Below, piece by piece: positions 43,169 through 52,200 of a stretch of DNA of 64,000 nucleotides. Source of the DNA: Mariniphaga sediminis. Lineage in GTDB: Bacteria; Bacteroidota; Bacteroidia; Bacteroidales; Prolixibacteraceae. The notes under the pieces were generated by a model. It was not told where the DNA came from and made no database searches. It saw nothing but the letters and a program-made list of their open reading frames with translations. The number at the start of each line of letters is the position of its first letter. Position 1 is the first letter of the stretch. The position numbers and the translations under genes were made by a program. The DNA lies in contig NZ_QWET01000011.1 of assembly GCF_003573545.1 (NCBI RefSeq), positions 117,080 to 181,079 on the forward strand. Direction: 5' to 3'.

Positions 43169-44356
43169 TTATCGTTTTTCTGACAAGATGAATGTTCCGT
43201 TGTTAATCTCATATTTGATAGGGGCAGTAGATTGAATAACTTTAAAAACATCTTCACAGTTATTCTTCAGATCCAATTTCCCTGTAATGGTCATATCTTT
43301 AACATTGTCATCCTTATACTTAATCGTTACATCGTAATACCTTGATAGTTTGGTCGTAATATCTTCCATCTTCTTTTGATTGCAATACATCCATCCATCC
43401 TTCCAGGAGATATAATCCAGGACATTGGCTTCTTTCAACGATGTTCTACCGGTACTGTTTTCATGCGTGAATAACTGGTTTTCTTTCATCAACACTTTTT
43501 CAGATGAAAACAGGGTCTCTACGCTCCCCTCAACCAGTACCACAGAGGTCTTTGAATCATCAGGATAGGCACTTATATTAAATGTTGTACCCAATACTCT
43601 TACCTTAAGGTGGTTTGTTACTACGAAAAACGGCTTTTCTGAGTCATGAGCTACTTCCAGAAAAGCCTCTCCTTCTACAAAAATTTCCCGTTCTTTCCGG
43701 GTAAAGACGACAGGATATATAGCCCGGGAACCTGAATTCAGGTATAATACTGTGCCGTCTGAAAGAGTCAGTGAAGAGCGTTTACCTAAGGGCACAACAA
43801 GTTGGTTCAATTGTTCTTTTTTCGCTGCTTTATCAATCTCTTCATCCGAAATAGATTCTGTTTCATTTATTTCAATTTTACCATCCTTATCGTATTTTAT
43901 TTCTGCATCATTGCTCTTCAGAAGTTTTTCACTTTGATCCGAGAGTATCAACTTTACTTCGTTGCCGGTTGGTTCAACCTTTGCAATTGAATGATAATCA
44001 ATTCCGGAAGAATTGGAAAATTTAAGCTGATACAACAGTACTCCACCAATTGATAAAGCAAGTATTACAGAGGCCGCTGCAACCCATCTGGCAAAATAAT
44101 TTATTTTCTTTTTGCCAATGCTTTGCTTTTCAATTCTTTTCCACAAGTGTGATACTGAGCGCTGGTCCAGGGATCTTCCCTCTTTTTGAAGATTTTTTAC
44201 AACCCAAAAAACTTTGTCTATTTCCTTTTTGTCGGGATGATCTGCGATAATCTGTTCCCAATCATAAGAGGATTCTTTTTCTGGATGAAGAATCCAATTT
44301 ATGAAATCCTGGTTATCGATGAGCGCATTGATATCAAATTTTGATTTCTGATTCAT
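43169..44356 (-). CDS. FecR-family anti-sigma factor
   Basis: This 395-residue protein has a cytoplasmic N-terminal part (about 1-85, sigma-binding). One transmembrane helix follows (WVAAASVILALSIGGVLLYQ, about 90-109). The periplasmic FecR domain spans about 185-285 (VPLGKRSSLTLSDGTVLYLN, GEAFLEVAHDSEKPFFVVTN, VRVLGTTFNISAYPDD), and a C-terminal DUF4974 domain ends it (DITTKLSRYYDVTIKY, about 335-390). It transmits the substrate-loading signal from the STN domain of SusC to the ECF sigma factor encoded upstream. There are 60 bases between it and the sigma gene. Confidence 0.94.
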   Translation of the reverse strand: MNQKSKFDINALIDNQDFINWILHPEKESSYDWEQIIADHPDKKEIDKVFWVVKNLQKEGRSLDQRSVSHLWKRIEKQSIGKKKINYFARWVAAASVILALSIGGVLLYQLKFSNSSGIDYHSIAKVEPTGNEVKLILSDQSEKLLKSNDAEIKYDKDGKIEINETESISDEEIDKAAKKEQLNQLVVPLGKRSSLTLSDGTVLYLNSGSRAIYPVVFTRKEREIFVEGEAFLEVAHDSEKPFFVVTNHLKVRVLGTTFNISAYPDDSKTSVVLVEGSVETLFSSEKVLMKENQLFTHENSTGRTSLKEANVLDYISWKDGWMYCNQKKMEDITTKLSRYYDVTIKYKDDNVKDMTITGKLDLKNNCEDVFKVIQSTAPIKYEINNGTFILSEKR

Positions 44357-44416
44357 ACAAATGGATGATAAAACAAACCTATGAGAGAGAAATGTCGATT
44401 TTGTAATCAGTAAATT

Positions 44417-45004
44417 TCAATTTTTTTTGCCCATGGTTAATTTTTGCAGAAAAAACCAAAGGAAAAGCGAATTTTTATTCATATTCTCTCTTAGCTTTTC
44501 CATCCCCCTGTAAACCAAATTTCTTGCGGCTTGGTAGTTTACCTTGAGTATGTTGGATAGTTCATGATAATCAAGTCCGGAAATATAACGAAGGAAAATA
44601 GCTTCCCGTTGTCTTGGGGTAAGTTCCTGCATTGTTTTTTTTAGATGGTTGGCTCTATCGTTCTCTATTTCATTGTCGAAGTCATTTTCGCCAGTAAAAA
44701 TGAAATCGAAAGGAATGTCTTCCAGACTAATGGTTTTGATTTTTTTTCTCTGGTCAAGTTTATTGATGATTTTTCGTTTTAACGAAACCAGCAGGTATCC
44801 TTTTATATTGTCTATAGTACCAAGATTGGAGCGGTAGTAATGCAAATCGATAAACATATCGTGCATACAGTCCTTTATTAGTTCCTCATCGTTTGTAAAA
44901 TGACAACCGTATTTAAATAAATGTTGTACGTGAGAATCATAGATTAGCCTAAATGCTTCGTCGCTACCTGATAAAAAGTCTAACCATAGTTTTTTATCTG
45001 ACAT
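44417..45004 (-). CDS. ECF RNA polymerase sigma factor (Bacteroidota FecI-like type)
   Basis: This 195-residue protein begins MSDKKLWLDFLSGSDEAFRL. Sigma region 2 spans about 10-85 (DEELIKDCMHDMFIDLHYYR, IKGYLLVSLKRKIINKLDQR). Region 4 spans about 125-180 (LTPRQREAIFLRYISGLDYH, ELSNILKVNYQAARNLVYRG). It is the usual first gene of a sigma/anti-sigma-controlled polysaccharide locus and should drive transcription of the SusC operon when FecR is triggered. A hydrophobic short tail (SLFLWFFLQKLTMGK) follows region 4. Confidence 0.94.
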   Translation of the reverse strand: MSDKKLWLDFLSGSDEAFRLIYDSHVQHLFKYGCHFTNDEELIKDCMHDMFIDLHYYRSNLGTIDNIKGYLLVSLKRKIINKLDQRKKIKTISLEDIPFDFIFTGENDFDNEIENDRANHLKKTMQELTPRQREAIFLRYISGLDYHELSNILKVNYQAARNLVYRGMEKLRENMNKNSLFLWFFLQKLTMGKKN

Positions 45005-45036
45005 CTTGTTTTATCTTACCCCATTAACAAAAAGTA

Positions 45037-45044
45037 CAAACTTA
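45037..45044 (-). promoter_or_regulatory. Candidate -7 box for the ECF sigma gene
   Basis: On the - strand the sequence reads TAAGTTTG, a match to TAnnTTTG, 33 bases before the ATG at 45004. I see no well-placed TTTG -33 element. Confidence 0.35.
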
Positions 45045-45696
45045 TCATTTTTTAACATTTTTTTGTTTCTACTTCAAATTATAAAAGCATAATTGATTAA
45101 CTGTTTGATTTTTAATGTGATATAGTTGTGCTTATTGTCTTCAAAGTACCAACAGTCTAAAGAGAAAAATGTTCATGCTTTTGATTATTAGTATTATAGT
45201 AATAATGTAAAAAAAGAGAAGGGGGTGCCATAAAGTAATGAATTCTTTTCGCTCAACGGGCAATTTAAAAGGAGTTGTTACCAAAAAACGATGAATTAAA
45301 CCTTGATGTGGTTTATGATTGAGTCAGAAGTGGTAAAAAGAATTGTGAAAAGGAGACGGAACAAGTAGTAAACTGGAGGTGTTATTTATAATGAGAAATG
45401 AACTTGCGCCCTGCAACTGTCTGGATGTTCAGTAATAGAATACAACGGATTATAGAAGTGAGAGCAGAAGACAGTTACCGGATGACGCCAGGCCACTTTA
45501 TTGAATTGTGCCAATTGCAAAGAAACTAAGGAAGACTTGAAAGAATTGCTCATGATATACAATTTCGTTGAATAATATGAGAGAGCAAATCGTAGAAAAT
45601 AATAAGCTAATATATAGCACAAGGGAGAGGGGGCTGTCTGTTTTCAGTTGTTAGGGTATAGTTAGAAGAGAAGTGAAATGCGGTTGAATGACATTG
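45045..45696. other. Non-coding stretch between sigma gene and DeoR remnant
   Basis: About 650 bases with frequent stops in all frames. Short frames exist but none shows a recognisable protein pattern. The sequence looks like decayed intergenic DNA; I see no tRNA, hairpin terminator or repeat. Confidence 0.5.
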
Positions 45697-45912
45697 CTAA
45701 GCAATAATAACCTTAACCTCATTTTTTTCAAGCCTTATTCTATCCTCTTCTTTTAGTCCTGAATCAGTAATAACTACATCTACATCAGAAATAGGTCCAA
45801 TAAAGGCAAACTTTCTTCTGTCAAACTTACTTGTATCAGTAATGAATTGTTTTCTGAGAATTTAATTAATGCATTTTTACTGTTTAAAAGTAAGCCGGTT
45901 TCTTTGTTAGAT
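45697..45912 (-). pseudogene. C-terminal remnant of a DeoR-family transcriptional regulator
   Basis: On the - strand an open stretch of 55 codons reads RKQFITDTSKFDRRKFAFIG, then PISDVDVVITDSGLKEEDRI and a final KVIIA before TAG (45697-45699). This is the typical DeoR/GlpR C-terminus, where DSSKFxRRAF and DIDxLITD are conserved. Upstream the frame is closed by TAA at 45862-45864, but the neighbouring frame continues with ETGLLLNSKNALIKFSE-like sequence that also fits the family, which indicates a frameshift and deletion. The HTH half is missing. It is probably the relic of a former regulator of this locus. Confidence 0.7.
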
Positions 45913-46237
45913 TAAATTAAGTAAGATTTCGTAAGATTTAATTGTTTTGGTTGGTTGTTGATTTTATATTTCAAAGGAATTATATTATTTTGAATGTCTT
46001 GTTTTTAAGTTGTTGTTTATTAGTGTTTTGTGTTGATTTTTGCTGTGGTTTTTGATTTCTTTCTGAGTGTATTTAAGTTTGTTATAGATTTTAATAGAAA
46101 TAAATGGAAAAATAAACTATTGTATTGAAATTATAAAATACTATATTTTGTTTTATTTTTTATATTTGTTGTTTCGTAGCATTTTTTTTGATGTATATTT
46201 AACTTGTATTTTAATATGGATTTATATATCTTTCAAT
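45913..46237. other. Very AT-rich spacer
   Basis: Low-complexity, T-rich sequence with no coding pattern. TATATTTG at 46161-46168 fits the -7 consensus and could serve the small gene at 46238, but chance matches are common in such AT-rich DNA. Confidence 0.4.
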
Positions 46238-46525
46238 ATGAATATTACAATAAAAATTTCAATGATTGTTGCATTGTTTATTCTGTCGGAATGTTTCTCA
46301 ACCATTTTTTCTCAGGAAGATTATAATTCGTCCCTTGAAAAATATCCGGTTGCTTATTTTTTTTACGGGAATAAAGGGACACACCGTCATTCATTGTCGG
46401 AAACGGTGGCGGCACTGACAAAAGAACAACTTAGCCCTTTTGAAATAAAAGTAGAGAATAACGGCAAAAGTAAAACCGAAATTCTTCATCTCACTGGAGA
46501 AAGGACATTAAAAATGAAGCTGTAA
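46238..46525 (+). CDS. Small secreted protein, possibly a truncated gene
   Basis: From the ATG at 46238 the product has 95 residues, starting MNITIKISMIVALFILSECF with a plausible signal peptide ending near TIFSQ. The remaining 70 residues (YPVAYFFYGNKGTHRHSLSE, then TVAALTKEQLSPFEIKVE) do not resemble a family I know. The frame is open further upstream to 46148, but that part is translation of AT-rich spacer. The neighbouring DeoR remnant and the abrupt end TLKMKL suggest it may be the 5' remainder of a larger gene lost by deletion. It could also be an intact small protein. Confidence 0.4.
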   Translation: MNITIKISMIVALFILSECFSTIFSQEDYNSSLEKYPVAYFFYGNKGTHRHSLSETVAALTKEQLSPFEIKVENNGKSKTEILHLTGERTLKMKL

Positions 46526-46822
46526 GATTAGAGGGAAGGCCTTGCTTCTTATAATGGAGCTGTGGATTTTCGATTTATAAGTGGTTTGAGTTTGATTTTT
46601 TTTGCTTTTCTGATGGATTCATGTTGCTGAAATAGCAGGGTTTTTGAGCCACTTCTTGCAGTTATGGTTCTGGTATTAGAAGTTAATGAGTTATTAGGGC
46701 TGAGTTATTGGGGTAAGAGAAACAATTATCATGATGTCAATAATTACTTTGGTTTTATCATTTCGTTGGGTAAGATAATAATGATTAACATAGATACTTA
46801 TAAACGCTTAAATTTAAACAAG
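46526..46822. other. Spacer before the GH20 gene
   Basis: No gene or hairpin seen. The GH20 reading frame is open back to 46664, but the upstream part lacks a signal peptide and is not conserved-looking, so I treat it as leader. The promoter must lie here; no clear box stands out. Confidence 0.45.
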
Positions 46823-49015
46823 ATGAACATTTTTGCCGGCAAAATGCAAACAGTAGCTTTTCTCTTTAGACAGACATTATTGATTCTTTTGGTCCTTTTC
46901 TTTTCGGGCACTAACATCTATTCCAGTGAGCTTAAGGATCTAGAACTGAACGTGATTCCTTATCCTCAGCAGGTTCAGCTGGGAGGAGACGATTTTAATT
47001 TTTCTGAAGAATTAACGATTGTTGTCGAAAATAACCATTCGGAAGCCGACCGCTTTGCGGCTGAAGAATTGGTTAGTGATCTCAAAAAAGAGTGGGGTAT
47101 TGATGCAAAAATTGCTACCCAAAAAGGCAGGAAATCCATTGTCTTGTCGCGTACTCACGCTTCTGCATCGTTAAAAGAGCAAGGTTATCGAATAACAACA
47201 TCGGGCAATGAACTTTTCATTAGTGCAAAAAGTGAAGCAGGATTGTTTTATGGTACCCAAACTTTTTTACAGCTGATTAAAAAAGTGAGGGAAGGATTTC
47301 AGGTTCCCGGTATGGAAATAAATGATTGGCCTGATATTAAAAAGCGTGCAGCTCATTATGATACCAAGCATCATCAGGATAAACGCTCATATGTTGAAAG
47401 TTTTATAAAAGATTTAGCGAGATACAAGATGAATCAACTGGTGTGGGAGTGGGAAGACAAACTGGCATATGAAAAGCATCCAGAAATTGGCGCCCCAGGT
47501 GCGTTCACAATTGCCGAAATGCAGGAAATTACCCGTTATGCAAAAAAATATCATGTTGAACTTATTCCGCTTGTTCAGGGCCTCGGGCACGTGAGTTTTA
47601 TATTAAAATGGGCACAATACAAGCATTTGAGGGAGATTGCAGATTCTAACTGGGAGTTTTGTCCGCTAAAAGAAGGTACCTATAATTTGCTTTTTGATCT
47701 TTGGGAAGAAGCCATTGAAGCAACTCCTGGTTCTGAATATATACACATCGGTTCGGATGAAACTTATGAATTGGCTGCCTGTGAGCATTGTCAGGCTCGG
47801 GCAAAGGAGATTGGCAAAAGCGGAGTATATCATTTATTTGTAAAAAGAGCAGCAGAGCACTTACAGAAATTGAACCGGAAAGTGATGGTATGGGAACGCC
47901 CAATGGGATGGAAACAAAATTCGTCTCCGGTGAAAAATTTCGATCTGGCCAAAGGATTAGTGCTAACCGAGAGCTACAATTATGGTACCTCCAATTTTGA
48001 ATATGTTAAAGAGTCTAAAGAATTGGGATATGAGGTTTATGCTTATGACCCAAACCCGGGAATTGAGCCACTTTTTCTTCCATATAAATTTAAGTTCAAG
48101 GCTGGAAACAAGACTGCCGGAAGTTTGGAAAATTCGTATCAGTTTTTAACTTCTGCAGCCATGTCTGGGGCATTCGATGGAATGATCAATACTTCTTGGG
48201 ATGATTCGGGATTACACAACCAAATGTGGATGCTTAGCTTTGTTACTTCTGCCGAATATTCATGGAGTGGCAGTAAACCAACCCTGGAAGAGTTCGAACA
48301 TTCCTTTTACAAAAATTATTATGGTTCTTCAGCGATAGACTTAGAAGAACTTTATTGTCTCCTCAATGAAGGGGCTTATTATTATGCCTGGACATTGGAA
48401 AGGAATGTTTGGCACCATGGTACCATAGGAAAAACACATTTGCCTGATATTCCCCGTAACGATAATATCGAGTATGATCCATATTGGAATAAAGAATATT
48501 CGGAGAAAATTCAGGAATCAAGGCAGATGCTTGGCAAAATGAAAAGGGCGCTGTCTATCATTGAAAACAATAAAAATGCAGGTGTAAAAAATGTATATGA
48601 TTTTGAATTATACAGAACTCTTGCCAAGTTAATAGAACATACTTGCCTGACATATATTGATCTTTCTGAACTGGAAAATACCATTACCAGGGCGCATAGC
48701 CTTACATTTATTGATAAACAACAGGCCTATCAGCACCTGGAACAGGCACAGGAACTTATTGAAACAAGTATAAACCGAAGAGAAAAAGTTTATAATGATT
48801 TGGTTGAAACCTGGGAACAGACTCGGTTACCCAAAGGAATGTCAACACCTGACAAGGAATTTTTTTTCCAACAGGATCGCGCCCGCCATTTTGCATTTCG
48901 CACAGCAGATATGTCTTACCTCATATACGATGAGGAGTTGCTGGATATGGAAGGATACCTGGAACGTTTTAAAAAATATATGAGATATTATAAGGAAGAA
49001 GTAGGAGCTTTTTGA
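46823..49015 (+). CDS. Glycoside hydrolase family 20 (beta-N-acetylhexosaminidase-like)
   Basis: I chose ATG 46823 (MNIFAGKMQTVAFLFRQTLL), which leads directly into a signal peptide (ILLVLFFSGTNIYSS); in-frame starts at 46664 and 46781 add unlikely sequence. About 730 residues. A GH20b-like N-domain (LNVIPYPQQVQLGGDDFNFS, about 35-150) precedes the TIM barrel (GTQTFLQLI, WPDIKKRAAHYDTKH, LVWEWEDK). The catalytic Asp-Glu pair lies in IHIGSDETYEL (about residue 312). A helical C-terminal region of about 200 residues follows. The enzyme removes terminal GlcNAc or GalNAc using substrate assistance. It is divergent from the SusCD operon and probably part of the same locus. Confidence 0.92.
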   Translation: MNIFAGKMQTVAFLFRQTLLILLVLFFSGTNIYSSELKDLELNVIPYPQQVQLGGDDFNFSEELTIVVENNHSEADRFAAEELVSDLKKEWGIDAKIATQKGRKSIVLSRTHASASLKEQGYRITTSGNELFISAKSEAGLFYGTQTFLQLIKKVREGFQVPGMEINDWPDIKKRAAHYDTKHHQDKRSYVESFIKDLARYKMNQLVWEWEDKLAYEKHPEIGAPGAFTIAEMQEITRYAKKYHVELIPLVQGLGHVSFILKWAQYKHLREIADSNWEFCPLKEGTYNLLFDLWEEAIEATPGSEYIHIGSDETYELAACEHCQARAKEIGKSGVYHLFVKRAAEHLQKLNRKVMVWERPMGWKQNSSPVKNFDLAKGLVLTESYNYGTSNFEYVKESKELGYEVYAYDPNPGIEPLFLPYKFKFKAGNKTAGSLENSYQFLTSAAMSGAFDGMINTSWDDSGLHNQMWMLSFVTSAEYSWSGSKPTLEEFEHSFYKNYYGSSAIDLEELYCLLNEGAYYYAWTLERNVWHHGTIGKTHLPDIPRNDNIEYDPYWNKEYSEKIQESRQMLGKMKRALSIIENNKNAGVKNVYDFELYRTLAKLIEHTCLTYIDLSELENTITRAHSLTFIDKQQAYQHLEQAQELIETSINRREKVYNDLVETWEQTRLPKGMSTPDKEFFFQQDRARHFAFRTADMSYLIYDEELLDMEGYLERFKKYMRYYKEEVGAF

Positions 49016-49133
49016 CATGGCTTTAAAGCCGTGTCACTTTGTTTGAAGGAAGCCTTCACTATTGTAATTTCTTTTCTTTGTCAATTCGAAAAGTGTTTAA
49101 TCATCCCTTCTGTTTAGGTTCTCAGTACCATTG

Positions 49134-49171
49134 AATAAACCACTATGGATAAAAGTCCATAGTGGTTTATT
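49134..49171 (+). terminator. Intrinsic terminator after the GH20 gene
   Basis: A perfect 16-bp inverted repeat (AATAAACCACTATGGA at 49134-49149, its complement at 49156-49171) with a 6-base loop is followed by TTACATTTTG. It sits between the convergent GH20 and leucine-rich-repeat genes and may work in both directions. Confidence 0.75.
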
Positions 49172-49261
49172 TTACATTTTGACTTGTAACCTCTTTTTTG
49201 GCAGGCAACCCTGCCATTCAGGCGGACTTTATATTCGGTTCAAAGTGAACCGTTCGTATAT

Positions 49262-52200
49262 TTATTTCCGGACTACCAGCTTTTGGGTTATTGTACCAAC
49301 TTGTACAAGATAAACGCCGGTATTCAAAGCGCTTATATCGATTGGATGCAGGTTATCGGTTATGATTGTTTGCAGTACTATTCCTCCTGAAATATTATAA
49401 ATAATCAGGCAACTACCTTCTGGCGCATTGGCAATGGTAATTTTATGGCTTGCAGGGTTCGGATATAACTTAATACTTCCGGTCTCAAGCTCGTCAATTG
49501 CCGTCGAGATATCGGTTGTTACCATTAGGGGCTTGCTTGCCGGGGAAGCATTGGATGTGGCCGTTTCGGCATAGCGCTGGATAAGCATATACTCCGTATT
49601 ATCATCTAATCCTTTAAAAAGAGGAGTGTCCTGCCATGTTGTTCCGTTGTCGATGCTGTACTCGCACCCTTCCAGCACGTTCAGAACAATGCTGCTGTCG
49701 GTTTTGCCTGCCAGTGTGGGTGCCGCAGGAGCTGCTTGCTGAGCTTTATCTGTGACAACGGTTAATGGCTCACTTGCCGGGGACGCATCATTTGTATTGG
49801 TTTTTGCATAACGTTGCAGCAAAGTATACGATGTGCCACTTTCCAGTCCATCGAAAAGAACTTCACTCTGCCAGGTTGCACCGCCATCTATACTGTATTC
49901 GCAACCTGTCACTGCATTTAGTGTAATACTGTTTTCGGTTTTTGAAGCGAGTGTGGGTGCCGCAGGAGCTGCTTGCTGAGTCTTGTCGGTTACAACGGTC
50001 AGTGGTTCACTTGCCGGTGATGCATAATCTGTATTGGTTTCGAAATAGCGTTGTACAAAGGTATAGGTTGTATTGATTTCCAGTCCATCGAAAAGAACTT
50101 CACTCTGCCAGGTTGCACCGCCATCTATACTGTATTCGCAACCTGTCACTGCATTTAGTGTAATACTGTTTTCGGTTTTTGAAGCGAGTGTGGGTGCCGC
50201 AGGAGCTGCTTGCTGTGCTTTGTCGGTTACAACGGTCAGTGGTTCGCTTGCCGGGGACGCATAATCTGTATTGGTTTCGAAATAGCGTTGTACAAACGTA
50301 TAGGCTGTACTGATTTCCAACCCATCAAATAATACTTCACTCTGCCAGTTTGCACTGCCATCCATACTGTATTCGCAACCTTCCACAGCATTTAGTGTAA
50401 TACTACTTTGGGTTTTTGAAGCGAGTGTTGGAGCAGCAGGAGTTGCTTGCTGCGCTTTGTCGGTTACAACAGTCAGTGGTTCACTTGCCGGTGACGCATA
50501 ATCTGTATTGGTTTCGAAATAGCGTTGCACAAAGGTATAGGTTGTATTGATTTCCAACCCATCAAACAAAACTTCACTCTGCCAGTTTGTTCCGCCATCC
50601 ATACTGTATTCGCAACCTTCTACTGCATTAAGGGTAATGGTGTTGTGTGTTTTTCCTGCCAGAGTTGGGGCAGCAGGGGCCGGGCGGTCTGAGATTAAGG
50701 CGGTGTACGAAGTTGTAAAAACATTTACGGTATAATTACCACCGTTTAGAGGTACCATCGACCCGTTGCCATCTTTCCATCCGGTGAAACCGGGTGTTGC
50801 ATCGTGCTTGGGCAGGTTGACGGAGGCCAGGTTACCATTATAAGCAAATGCGTTTTCACCCATGCTCACCAGTTTTTCAGAGAGCGTTACGCTTGTTAAG
50901 AAGTTACTGCTAAAGGCGCTTTCGCCAATGCTTGTTACCGTTTCAGAAAGGGTTATGCTTGTTAGCCAGTTATAAGCAAAAGCCCGGTACTCAATGCTTG
51001 TCAGTGAGGACGGAAGTGTTATGCTTGCTATGTTGTTTATTTCAAATGCGTTTTTGCCAATGCTTGTTATGCTGTGCGGAAACACAACACTTACCAGCCC
51101 CCTGTTTTCAAACACACTATTACCTATCCCGGTAATGGTGATTTCCGTCCCATTTTTATTTAGGGTTTGGGGTATGGTTAGCTTTGTGCCTTTCAGTATA
51201 TTGCAACTTACAATACACCCTTCGTTGTCAATTGTTACGTCGTCGGCAGTAAGAGTATAGGGTATTATGGCGTAGTAGGGAACATAGAAATTTGATATGG
51301 TATAGTTACCCTCTTCGGTCTTTGTCACCTTTTGCTTATTGCTGTCAATCCATCCTTCGAAACCGGGGGTTGACTCGTGCCTGGGCAGATTAATTGATGT
51401 AAGGTTGGTATTGTTGGCGAATGCACTTTCGTCAATGATAATTAATGTTCCCGAAAGAGTTACACTTGTTAACTTGTTATAGGTAAACGCGTAGTCGCAA
51501 ATGTTTAGTAGTCCGTTAGGAAGCGTTACGCTTGTTAAGTCGTTATAGCCGAATGCCCAGCTTCCAATGCTTTGTAATCCTTCGGGAAGTGTAACGCTGG
51601 TTAAATGGCAGCTATAAAAAGCCTTATCTCCAATGCTTTTTACTCCTTCGGGGACTACTACACTTGCCATACTACGAAGCATAAAAACGGCATCGTTAAT
51701 GCCGGTAATGGCTATATCAACGCCCTCTTTATTGATGGTTTGGGGGATAACGATATTCCCAAATGCGTAGTCTTTGGTATTAAAATCGGTGATATTGCAG
51801 GATGTAATCACACCGTTTTCATCCACTGTAATATCGGCAGCTGTAAGCGTGTAGAAGTTAGAATTTATTTGGGCAGTGTAAGAGGTTGAAAAAATGTTTA
51901 CAGTATAGTTGTTGTCTGTTAGCGGCACCGGCTGCTCCATACCGTCAACCCATCCTGTAAATCCTGGAGTTGCCGCATGTTTGGGCAGGTTCATGGATGC
52001 AAAGGGATTATTGTAAAAAGCGTATTCGTCTATAAATGTCAGCGATTCGGATAACTTTACGCTCGTTAGGTTATTATTATAAAATGCCCTTTTTCCGATG
52101 CTTGTTAAGCTGTTCGGGAATGTTACTTCTGTTAACTTGTTTCCTGAAAAAGCAGATTCTCCGATACTTATCAGCCCTTCAGGAAGAATTAGGTTTGTTA

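Noticed and set aside
45386..45622. 78-residue - strand frame in the spacer upstream of the sigma gene
   Set aside because: No family pattern, odd composition, and surrounding DNA is full of stops; most likely chance.
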